DNA of 64,000 nucleotides, taken from NCBI GenBank assembly GCA_913061075.1, contig CAJXSK010000005.1:151891-215890 (forward strand), written 5' to 3'. Every line of letters starts with the position of its first letter. Positions within the stretch are counted from its first letter, which is position 1. Below are positions 50,347 through 58,244 of the stretch, piece by piece. The position numbers and the translations under genes were made by a program. The notes beneath the pieces are model-generated. The model was not told where the DNA came from. It did not search any database and worked only from the letters and a program-made list of their open reading frames with translations. This stretch comes from an uncultured Piscirickettsiaceae bacterium (GTDB taxonomy: Bacteria > Pseudomonadota > Gammaproteobacteria > Methylococcales > Cycloclasticaceae).

Positions 50347-51570
50347 CTATAGTTGCTCTTCTGGTGATGGTTGTTCTTTTGAAGTATCAGGAGAGGTAGT
50401 GTTTTCGCTAGCTCCTTGTGCATTTTCGGCTGGCTTGTCTAAAGGAATGATATTTTGAGATACGGTGTTCTCAGTAGGTGTTTCATCAATAGCTAACAAG
50501 GGTAATTTGCGAAGCATGGACAGTGACTTGCTTACATCGGGGAATGTTGCCTTAATAGTTGTGGTTGTTAAAGACTGAATTTGGGAAACAGCCGTTTTGA
50601 CCGATGGGTTTTCAGCATCGAAGTAATCATTTAGCCACTGACTAACTATTGTTAAGCTGCTGGCATAAAGTGCTTGATCACCGTGTATTAAAGCTAAACG
50701 AGCGGCTTCTAGTTTTAATGCTAAATTCTTACGAATAAGCTCAACTTGCTCTGGTGTCATTAGCGCTGCTTTTGGCTGGTCGTTACGACGAACAACGACT
50801 AACTTACTAAAATTTGCCCATGCGTCGTTTAATGTTTCTTTTATGTCATTTGGTAAGACAGAAGGGTCGCCTTTCCCTATTTCTGGCGCTTGCGCTGAAC
50901 CGGCGTGAGGTTCTGAGATGCTCATCTGGTTAACAGCACCTTCTAATGCAAGTATTTGGGATGAAAGGCCAACAATATCGGGTAATTCAGTGCTTTGAAG
51001 CGTGATGATTTCTTTAGCTATTTGTGCTCTTACAGCAAACGTAGAAGGGTCACCATTTTCTTTAAGACGTTGGTCGGCTGCTTGAAATGCCGTGACGGCT
51101 GTTTTGAGATCCCCTGCCAGTTGTACCCGCGTGTTAGCAATGCTGACAAGGTATTCTGCTTCGGCAATCAGCCATTGGTTTTTGCTTTTCCCAACTTGCC
51201 GTTGCAGTAGGGAAATGCCATTAGATGATGTTTCTTCTACATGTTCTATTTTATTAGATATGTTGCTTATTTCACTTTTTACAACGTTTAGTTTTTGTTG
51301 CTGCTCATTAGAAGAAGACGCTTGTGAAGCCGTGACGCCTGACGATAAGGCGGAAATTTGTAGTTGAAGTTGGTTGTAAAAATAGTAACCCCCAGCGGCT
51401 AGTCCTAAAACAAGCAGTAACGCTAACCAACCAATACCTGATCCGCTTTTCGCCGATTTAGTATCGTTTGTTTTTTCCGGTGGTTGTTTGGCTACGTTCT
51501 TATTTTTGTCAGCCGTGCCTTTTTTAGCAGGCGTTGATGGTTTGTTTTCTTTTTTTGGCTCGTCGCTCAT
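50347..51570 (-). CDS. hemX: HemX (uroporphyrinogen III C-methyltransferase-like) membrane protein
   Basis: 407 residues: a Lys-rich cytoplasmic head, one membrane helix (GIGWLALLLVLGLAAGGYYFYN, about 45-65), a coiled coil (QQQKLNVVKSEISNISNKIEH) and the HemX domain (KNQWLIAEAEYLVSIANTRVQLAGD). Despite the inherited annotation it lacks the SAM-methyltransferase fold. The C-terminus is low-complexity. It sits between hemD and hemY as usual. Confidence 0.93.
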   Translation of the reverse strand: MSDEPKKENKPSTPAKKGTADKNKNVAKQPPEKTNDTKSAKSGSGIGWLALLLVLGLAAGGYYFYNQLQLQISALSSGVTASQASSSNEQQQKLNVVKSEISNISNKIEHVEETSSNGISLLQRQVGKSKNQWLIAEAEYLVSIANTRVQLAGDLKTAVTAFQAADQRLKENGDPSTFAVRAQIAKEIITLQSTELPDIVGLSSQILALEGAVNQMSISEPHAGSAQAPEIGKGDPSVLPNDIKETLNDAWANFSKLVVVRRNDQPKAALMTPEQVELIRKNLALKLEAARLALIHGDQALYASSLTIVSQWLNDYFDAENPSVKTAVSQIQSLTTTTIKATFPDVSKSLSMLRKLPLLAIDETPTENTVSQNIIPLDKPAENAQGASENTTSPDTSKEQPSPEEQL

Positions 51571-51649
51571 GATCTAATTCCGTGTTAGATATCAATGTAG
51601 ATGAATAGTATATCCTTGAAACCTTAAAAGTATATGAATAAGGGAGCGA

Positions 51650-52393
51650 TTAATGGGTAGATTGTTTGATAGCCTGAACTAGGCTGTCGTTATTAGCGTT
51701 GTTAGATACGATTGTGTGGGTACAGCCTATTTGTTTGGCGTATTGTTCAATACGCTCACTAAACAGCACGAATACGCATCGCTTTGCCATGGTTGAAAAG
51801 TCGTCCTGCAATAATAGGGTTAAGTTTTTTAGTGCCAATATGCTCGTAATAGTAATGTAAGCAATATCAGCATGCTTAACATGGGGGGCAATATTGGTCG
51901 GCAAACTACGCCGATAGGTATCCAATGTTTTTACTATCATGCCCTTGTTTTTTAGTTCATTGGCCAAAAAATCGCGCCCACCTTCCCCTTTAATAATAAG
52001 GATACGCTTATCAGCTAATTGACTAGGAAGTTGCGTCATCAACTGTTCAGAACTGAAGGGTTTAGATGAGATAAAGTCTGGTGTTATTGCAAGACTAGCT
52101 ACCATTGCCTCTGCCGTTGATGGTCCGATAGCGATATAGCGTGTGTTATCGCTAGGCCATAGCGTTTTGTATGCAGTAACTTGGTGTACTGCGTTGGCAC
52201 TAATGAATAGAACAAAGTCAAAGGTGCTTATATTTTCAAGGATGTATTTTTTATTGTGATCTAACGAAAGTGGAACAATATCAATGGTTGGAAATGCAAT
52301 GGGCTTAAAGCCTGCTTCAAGCAGACATTCACATAACTGCTGAGATTGATGCGCAGGGCGAGTGACCAAAACATGGTTGCTAGGTGAAATCAC
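51650..52393 (-). CDS. hemD: Uroporphyrinogen III synthase HemD
   Basis: 247 residues from a GTG overlapping the hemC stop (GTGA). HemD is poorly conserved, but [17 protein letters not shown] at the start, [22 protein letters not shown] and the linker [14 protein letters not shown] match the family. It closes hydroxymethylbilane with inversion of ring D. An 80-base gap separates it from hemX. Confidence 0.93.
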   Translation of the reverse strand: MISPSNHVLVTRPAHQSQQLCECLLEAGFKPIAFPTIDIVPLSLDHNKKYILENISTFDFVLFISANAVHQVTAYKTLWPSDNTRYIAIGPSTAEAMVASLAITPDFISSKPFSSEQLMTQLPSQLADKRILIIKGEGGRDFLANELKNKGMIVKTLDTYRRSLPTNIAPHVKHADIAYITITSILALKNLTLLLQDDFSTMAKRCVFVLFSERIEQYAKQIGCTHTIVSNNANNDSLVQAIKQSTH

Positions 52394-53319
52394 TCGTGTC
52401 TGTTATACAGTTTATCCAGAATTTTTTTAGCGCCGGCATTGAGTAAGCTGTTGGCGACAGTTTCGCCGATGTTGGCAGCATCTTCAATCGGCCCTTCGAG
52501 CTGTTCCATAATAATAATTGAACCATCCGGCTCTGCAACAAGGCCGTGTAGGCGAAGGATATTATCTTTAATTTTGGCATGGCCGCCAATGGGCGCTTGG
52601 CAACCACCTTCTAATGTGAAATTCATAGCGCGTTCTGCCGTTACTCTAGTGGCGGTTTTCTCATCATGGAGGCATTGAATTAGGGATAATGTTTGCTGGT
52701 CACCTTCACGGCATTCAATGCCAATAGCACCTTGGCCAATGGCGGGTAGCATTATATTAATGGGCAACCGTTGTTTGATGCGATCATCGAAACCAAGACG
52801 AACAAGCCCAGCGGTGGCTAGAATGATAGCGTCGTAATCGCCTTGGTCGAGTTTACTTAGGCGAGTGTTTACGTTGCCACGTAATGATTTGATAATAAGG
52901 TCGGGGCGGCGAGTTAATAGCTGACATTGGCGCCGTAAGCTTGATGTACCAACGGTGGCCCCTTGTGGCAGTTCATCGACGGTCGCATAAGTGTTTGAAA
53001 CAAAGGCGTCTCGGGGGTCTTCGCGCTCAAGAATCGCAGCGATGGTTAAGCCGGCAGGAAGTTTCGCTGGTACGTCCTTCATAGAATGTACGGCAATATC
53101 CGCATCTCCATTAAACATGCCTTGTTCAAGCTCTTTAACGAATAAACCTTTACCGCCAATTTTAGCTAAAGGAGTGTCTAGTATCTTGTCGCCTTGAGTG
53201 ACCATTTTTACTAGTTCAATGCTAAGTTCTGGATGATGTGTTTTTAACACAGCAGCGACATGTTCGGCCTGCCATAAGGCTAAAGGACTGCGTCTGGTGG
53301 CGATTCTAATCAGTGACAT
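52390..53319 (-). CDS. hemC: Hydroxymethylbilane synthase HemC
   Basis: 309 residues. [18 protein letters not shown] at the start, the catalytic [11 protein letters not shown] segment, [12 protein letters not shown] and the dipyrromethane-cofactor Cys in [15 protein letters not shown] (about residue 240) are intact. It polymerises four porphobilinogens. First gene of the hemCDXY unit, with its own extended -10 promoter just upstream. Confidence 0.97.
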   Translation of the reverse strand: MSLIRIATRRSPLALWQAEHVAAVLKTHHPELSIELVKMVTQGDKILDTPLAKIGGKGLFVKELEQGMFNGDADIAVHSMKDVPAKLPAGLTIAAILEREDPRDAFVSNTYATVDELPQGATVGTSSLRRQCQLLTRRPDLIIKSLRGNVNTRLSKLDQGDYDAIILATAGLVRLGFDDRIKQRLPINIMLPAIGQGAIGIECREGDQQTLSLIQCLHDEKTATRVTAERAMNFTLEGGCQAPIGGHAKIKDNILRLHGLVAEPDGSIIIMEQLEGPIEDAANIGETVANSLLNAGAKKILDKLYNRHE

Positions 53320-53346
53320 AAGAAATTTAGTAGATTAATAACCACT

Positions 53347-53355
53347 ATTATAGCA
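53347..53355 (-). promoter_or_regulatory. Extended -10 promoter of hemC
   Basis: On the minus strand TGCTATAAT combines a perfect TATAAT with the TGn extension, about 28 bases before the hemC ATG. No good -35 is present at 16-18 bases. A GGGAAG/CTTCCC hairpin (53357-53373) lies where the -35 would be and lacks a U-run. Confidence 0.5.
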
Positions 53356-53389
53356 AGGGAAGGTGAGCTTCCCTAGCCATCAGTATTAA

Positions 53390-53980
53390 TCAGTGTGTTG
53401 CTTGCTCGCCCCAAATTTCTTTTAAGCGTTTATCTCGACCACAGCTCCACCGGTAGAATTTGTATCGCCCTGGGCTATGTTGATAAAAGTTTTGGTGGTT
53501 ACTTTCTTTGCCTTTAATAGGATAAAAAGTGGAAGCATTCAGAATGGGTGTTACAACGTTCTGTTCTAAAAACTGTTGTGCGACACGTTCTTTGGATTGC
53601 ATTGCGATATTTTTTTCGGATTCGTTCGCAACAAAAATAGCGCTTAGGTAGCTGTGCCCTTTATCGCAAAACTGCCCTTGTGCATCGAAGGGGTCGATAT
53701 TAAGCCAAAAATAGTCGAGTATTTCTTTATAGCTGACAACGGATGGGTCATAGGTAATTTCAACCGCTTCATAATGACCTTGGTGGTTGCCGTTATAGGT
53801 TGGGTTTTTTATTGTTCCGCCGGTAAAGCCTGAGACCACATTTGAGACCCCTTTTAGCTTGTCGAAATCTGATTCCATGCACCAAAAGCAACCGCCAGCC
53901 AGTACAGTTTTAGCAGCAAATGTTTGTGTGGATGTGATTAGTAAGCATCCAATTAAAATAGTAAAAAACTTGGTTTTCAT
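53390..53980 (-). CDS. msrA: Exported peptide methionine sulfoxide reductase MsrA
   Basis: 196 residues from ATG 53980 with GGA close upstream; a GTG three codons earlier has none. A signal peptide (KFFTILIGCLLITSTQTFA) precedes the MsrA core with the catalytic Cys in LAGGCFWCMESDFDKL, and QGHYEAVEITYDPS follows. It repairs S-methionine sulfoxides in periplasmic proteins. No msrB is attached or adjacent. It precedes hemC on the same strand by 70 bases. Confidence 0.94.
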   Translation of the reverse strand: MKTKFFTILIGCLLITSTQTFAAKTVLAGGCFWCMESDFDKLKGVSNVVSGFTGGTIKNPTYNGNHQGHYEAVEITYDPSVVSYKEILDYFWLNIDPFDAQGQFCDKGHSYLSAIFVANESEKNIAMQSKERVAQQFLEQNVVTPILNASTFYPIKGKESNHQNFYQHSPGRYKFYRWSCGRDKRLKEIWGEQATH

Positions 53981-54084
53981 ATGTTCCACTCTAGATAGTT
54001 AATAAATTCTATTACTTAGTCGTTTACTAGAGCGCCATTTCTGCGTTTATCTTTCAACATTGTTGGATAAAAGATTAACGGCCT

Positions 54085-54819
54085 TTATTTTTTTAGCCTT
54101 TTGTTAACATTTGCTTGATGACGCCTACTGACATTAATGGGTTCATTTAAACCATTGAGCGTAATCTGCAATTGCCCCGTAGCATTTTTATTCAGCAATT
54201 TAACAGCATTAACATTAACCAACGAGTTTCGGTGTGTTCGTAGAAATTGATCTGCGAATTCAACCTCTAAGGTTTTAAGTGATTCTTCTAATAAAATTGA
54301 CGATGTTGCTGTGATCGCAGAGACATATTTATTGTCGGCTTTAAAACATAAGATGTCGGGAACATTAATAATTTCAACACCAAGGTGAGAATGAGCGCAT
54401 AGATGTTGACGTGGCGGTGTATCTAAGCTGTCAGTGGCTGCTATTTGGCCTTGTGAGGGAGTGAGTTTAGTGACTTTTTCGAGCATCAATTCCAACCGTT
54501 GTTTTTTGACAGGCTTAAGTAAGTAGTCGATAGCGTGGGTGTCAAAAGCGGCTAAGGCATATTTATCATAGGCTGTGATAAATACGATGGCCGTGTCGAG
54601 ATTAGCCTTCCTTATTTCAGCAGCGGCTTGTAATCCATCCATTTTCGGCATACGAATATCTAACAGGACTAAGTCCGGTTTCTCGCTAATGCATTGATTT
54701 AAGGCATCTAGGCCGTTGCTGGCCTCGGCGAAAATAATGAAGTTTTCATCAATGTCTGAAAGTAAGCGTTTTAGTCGTCCTCTGGCGAGGGGCTCATCAT
54801 CAGCAATTAAAATTTTCAT
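54085..54819 (-). CDS. algR: LytTR response regulator AlgR
   Basis: 244 residues: receiver domain with acidic pocket DDEP and phosphoacceptor D54 (VLLDIRMPKMDG), linker, then a LytTR DNA-binding domain (DNKYVSAITATSSILLEESLKTLE, FLRTHRNSLVNVNAVKLL, SRRHQANVNKRL). It matches AlgR in length and layout and in its hem-algZR-argH neighbourhood. AlgR-type regulators control exopolysaccharide and pili. Four-base overlap with the algZ stop (ATGA). Its cognate kinase gene carries an in-frame stop. Confidence 0.92.
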   Translation of the reverse strand: MKILIADDEPLARGRLKRLLSDIDENFIIFAEASNGLDALNQCISEKPDLVLLDIRMPKMDGLQAAAEIRKANLDTAIVFITAYDKYALAAFDTHAIDYLLKPVKKQRLELMLEKVTKLTPSQGQIAATDSLDTPPRQHLCAHSHLGVEIINVPDILCFKADNKYVSAITATSSILLEESLKTLEVEFADQFLRTHRNSLVNVNAVKLLNKNATGQLQITLNGLNEPINVSRRHQANVNKRLKK

Positions 54820-55865
54820 GAGGTTTGGTAAGGGAAAATAATTTGTGTTTGAAAAAAGCCGTCAGAAGAGCTAATTAATAATTTAGCTTGATCCGGGAAG
54901 CAGCTTTGCAGACGTAACCGTATGTTCTCAATAGCAACGTTGTTACCTTCACGTGTGATGCTTGAAGATTCTGTGCCCATCGGGTTTCTAATCACAAGAG
55001 TAATTAGTTGTTTACGCATAGAGCCGTGTATTTCCAATTCGCCGCCTTCGGGGGAGAGTTCTATGCCGTGGTAAACAGAATTTTCAACGAGTGGCTGTAA
55101 CGTCAGTGGTGGAATGCGTGCATCTATAGGTATCGCTTTAACATCCCATTGAATGCGTAAGCGGGGGCCTAAACGGCTTTGTTCAATATTTAGATATTGT
55201 TGTGTGAGTTCACGCTCTTGTTCGAAAGAAATTAGGCGTTGAGAAGAATTTATATTGGCCCTGAATAGTTCGGCCAAGTCTTCGGTTAACGATTCTGCTA
55301 ATACAGGGTCTTCGCGGGTTAAGCTGGCAATAGTGTTAAGGCTGTTAAATAAAAAATGAGGGCGAATCCTTGCTTGTAAGGCATCTAATTTTGCATCGGC
55401 TTGGGCGGTTGTTTGCTTTTTCCACTGATGTTGTATGTATAAATAACGCAAGAGAATGATGGCGATAATGCCGCTGATTATTAAATTCTTTAGATAGATG
55501 GAAAGCTGGCCACCCTTGAAGGTTGGAAAAACACCTAGTTGAGGTAACAGTGAAAAGACAAGCCATGTGGAAATGAAGGTAAAAAAAACAATAATAAAAA
55601 ACGATAATAAACTGACCGTTAGTGGACTCCAATCGAGAATCTTTTTTTTTTAAAAACAAAGAAAAGCAGCGCTTGTGAAGGCAACCCATAAAATAAATAA
55701 GGAATTAAAGCTTAAAGCCGGCCAAAACTCACCTGTAATGTAGCTAGTGCTGAGCGCAAGGATGATGGCTAATAGTTGAGTTATGAGCGTTATATACAGC
55801 ACAATATCAGCACGACAAAAATCGGGTAAAAAGTGTTGCTGCTCTTTTTGTGTGTTTGCGGTCAT
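54816..55865 (-). pseudogene. algZ: AlgZ/FimS-type sensor kinase interrupted by an in-frame TAA
   Basis: Read as one frame from ATG 55865 the gene has 350 codons, the normal AlgZ length, but codon 72 is TAA (55650-55652). Upstream: HFLPDFCRADIVLY and two membrane helices. Downstream in the same frame: KKKILDWSPLTVSLLSFF, further helices, the phosphoacceptor region QARIRPHFLFNSLNTIASL and the ATP lid TLQPLVENSVYHGIE. The stop lies in a T5A10 tract (minus strand). One base changed from A to T would give Leu. It may be a true nonsense mutation, a homopolymer sequencing error or a gene rescued by internal initiation (TTG 55451). Confidence 0.82.
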
Positions 55866-55960
55866 TTAAAGTGAGTGTACGCTTTTAGGTTCAATGCTAT
55901 CGTTAATGTTGGCTTTCTTAGGTGATATAATAGGCAATAAATCAACTTTAAAAGCAAATC

Positions 55961-57358
55961 ATGTCACAAGATAAGCAAAATAAACTATGGGGCGGCCGGT
56001 TTTCGGAAAGTACGGATGCATTTGTTCAAGCATTTACAGCGTCAGTTACGTTCGATCAACGGTTAGCACCATATGATATAGCGGGTTCTAAAGCACATGC
56101 TGCTATGTTGACTCATGTGGGTATTTTGACTGAGCAAGAATGCCAACAAATCATTGATGGCTTAGACAGCATTTTGGCAGATATTGAAAAAGGTCAATTT
56201 GAATGGTCTATTGCGTTGGAAGATGTGCATATGAATATCGAAGCGGCATTGACAGAACGTATAGGTATCGCAGGTAAAAAGCTCCACACAGGCCGTTCGC
56301 GTAATGATCAAGTGGCAACAGATATACGCCTGTTTATGCGAGATCAGTTGAATCTTGTTTTATCTGAGTTGGCACGTTTACAAGCGGGTTTGTTAGGGCT
56401 AGCTGATCAACATGCCGATACTATTATGCCTGGCTTTACACATCTTCAAGTAGCTCAGCCGGTTACGTTTGGTCACCATTTGCTCGCATGGTTTGAGATG
56501 TTAAAACGTGACGCTGAGCGGTTTAAAGATTGCGCCAAGCGCGTTAATATTATGCCCTTAGGATCTGCGGCATTAGCAGGAACAAGTTATCCAATTGACC
56601 GTGATTTTACGGCAAAAGCATTGGGCTTTTCAGCCCCTTGTGCAAACTCGTTGGATGGCGTCAGTGATCGTGATTTTGCGATTGAATTTTGTGCAGCGTC
56701 GGCGTTATTAATGACGCATATGTCTCGCTTTTCTGAAGAAATCGTCTTGTGGTCAAGTGCACAGTTTAACTTTATTACATTGCCGGACGCTTTTTGTACG
56801 GGCTCGTCAATTATGCCGCAAAAGAAAAACCCAGACGTGCCTGAGCTAGTGCGAGGCAAAGTGGGGCGAGTGAACGGCCATTTGATATCTTTGTTAACGT
56901 TAATGAAGTCTCAACCATTGGCCTATAACAAAGATAATCAAGAAGATAAAGAACCACTGTTCGACACGGTGGATACGGTACTAGGTTCTTTGCGTGCATT
57001 TGCTGACATGGTGCCAAATATTGAGGCCAATAAAGCTGATATGTATGCGGCAGCTAAACAAGGGTTTTCAACAGCCACTGATTTAGCTGACTACCTTGTC
57101 GGTAAAGGGCTGGCATTCCGTGATGCACATGAGGTGGTGGGCCTTGCTGTGCGTTTAGGTAGTGAGACAAGCCGAGATTTATCAGAGCTATCGTTAGATG
57201 AGTTGCAGCACTTTTCGGATGCAATAGCGAGCGACGTTTTTGACGTGTTAACGTTAGAAGGGTCGGTTTCTGCACGCGACCATTTTGGGGGTACTGCGCC
57301 AAATCAAGTGCGTAAAGCAGTTCAAGCAGGTGTTGAACACTTGGCTAACGCTAAATAA
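55961..57358 (+). CDS. argH: Argininosuccinate lyase
   Basis: 465 residues. The fumarase/aspartase superfamily signature [15 protein letters not shown], the [13 protein letters not shown] loop and [16 protein letters not shown] are intact, starting [15 protein letters not shown]. It splits argininosuccinate into arginine and fumarate. The gene diverges from algZR, an arrangement also known in pseudomonads, and is followed by an intrinsic terminator. Confidence 0.97.
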   Translation: MSQDKQNKLWGGRFSESTDAFVQAFTASVTFDQRLAPYDIAGSKAHAAMLTHVGILTEQECQQIIDGLDSILADIEKGQFEWSIALEDVHMNIEAALTERIGIAGKKLHTGRSRNDQVATDIRLFMRDQLNLVLSELARLQAGLLGLADQHADTIMPGFTHLQVAQPVTFGHHLLAWFEMLKRDAERFKDCAKRVNIMPLGSAALAGTSYPIDRDFTAKALGFSAPCANSLDGVSDRDFAIEFCAASALLMTHMSRFSEEIVLWSSAQFNFITLPDAFCTGSSIMPQKKNPDVPELVRGKVGRVNGHLISLLTLMKSQPLAYNKDNQEDKEPLFDTVDTVLGSLRAFADMVPNIEANKADMYAAAKQGFSTATDLADYLVGKGLAFRDAHEVVGLAVRLGSETSRDLSELSLDELQHFSDAIASDVFDVLTLEGSVSARDHFGGTAPNQVRKAVQAGVEHLANAK

Positions 57359-57384
57359 AGTACTAATTTATTAGCATTTTTTTT
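57350..57384 (+). terminator. Intrinsic terminator after argH
   Basis: GCTAAATAAA (57350-57359) pairs with TTTATTAGC (57367-57375) with one bulged A, followed by ATTTTTTTT (57376-57384). The stem overlaps the argH stop codon. It is AT-rich but has a long U-run. Confidence 0.7.
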
Positions 57385-57437
57385 AAAATGTACAATACTT
57401 AAGGGGTGTAATTTAGGTTTTTAGGTATTGAAATATC

Positions 57438-58241
57438 ATGACCGTCCCTTCAACAATTGATTGGAGTATTGCGGCACTTGAACGTGCTGATTTTGGCGTG
57501 CTCGTGCTGGATGATAAACGTATCGTTTGGGTCAATACATTTCTTGAAAAGCTTCTCGGTAAAAAAACTAAAGACCTTGAGGGATGTTTTGTCTCGGCAA
57601 ACGATAAAATATCCTCCATTTTATTAGGGTCGGATCAAACTTTTTCAGTCAGCCAACAAAATATTGATGATAAATGGTTGAGGCGTGAACACGTTAAAGC
57701 TAAAGCAAGTGATGTCTACTTTTTTCACGATTGTTCAGATCTCGTCATTATAGGTAATGAGTGCAGGCGGCTTCAGGTCGATTTAAATGACATGAACCCG
57801 AAAGACCCTATTACAGGGATGATGAATTTGGATGTGATTACAGAGCTGCTTGACGGGCATATCAGCCGCAGCCGCCGTTACAGTAATGCGTTATCGTTAA
57901 TGCGAATTACATACTCGTTTCCAGATAACATGGATCCAGCTTTATTTGAGCGAAGCATTAAAAGAATTGCCTTCTTTTTAAAAGACCAGCTTCGTTGGGC
58001 AGATCAAATTGGCATGCTGGATAGTCAAACATTCCTCGTCATTTTGCCAGAAACAGATTATCAGTCAGCTTCCACGTTACTTAATAAATTTCAGGGTGAA
58101 CAGCATTTGTCGCTTTTTGCTAAAAGCGATGGCCGGCCACTGTCTTTTTCTGTCGGGCTGGGCGAATGGAGTAAAGGTGATACGACGTCAAAAATGCTGC
58201 AAAATATTAGGCAAGATGTTGAATTGGCAATGTTGACCTGA
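57438..58241 (+). CDS. PAS-like plus degenerate GGDEF protein
   Basis: 267 residues. Residues about 10-90 look like a PAS sensor (IAALERADFGVLVLDDKRIVWVN). The C-terminal half follows the GGDEF fold (DPITGMMNLDVITELLDGHISRSRRYSNALSLMRI, LSFSVGLGEW). The active-site loop reads LDSQTF where GGDEF should be, so cyclase activity is not expected. It ends four bases before cyaA, and the pair is probably co-expressed. A regulator of the cyclase is a speculation from position only. Confidence 0.82.
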   Translation: MTVPSTIDWSIAALERADFGVLVLDDKRIVWVNTFLEKLLGKKTKDLEGCFVSANDKISSILLGSDQTFSVSQQNIDDKWLRREHVKAKASDVYFFHDCSDLVIIGNECRRLQVDLNDMNPKDPITGMMNLDVITELLDGHISRSRRYSNALSLMRITYSFPDNMDPALFERSIKRIAFFLKDQLRWADQIGMLDSQTFLVILPETDYQSASTLLNKFQGEQHLSLFAKSDGRPLSFSVGLGEWSKGDTTSKMLQNIRQDVELAMLT

Positions 58242-58244
58242 TAA

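Noticed and set aside
53357..53373. Terminator between msrA and hemC
   Set aside because: The GGGAAG/CTTCCC stem is short and followed by TTGCTATAAT, not by a U-run; it overlaps the hemC promoter instead.
55345..55689. A frameshift in algZ at the T10 tract
   Set aside because: The minus-strand frame at 55345-55689 looks tempting, but the membrane and kinase parts of AlgZ before and after the tract are in the same frame (distance divisible by three). The defect is an in-frame stop and not a shift.
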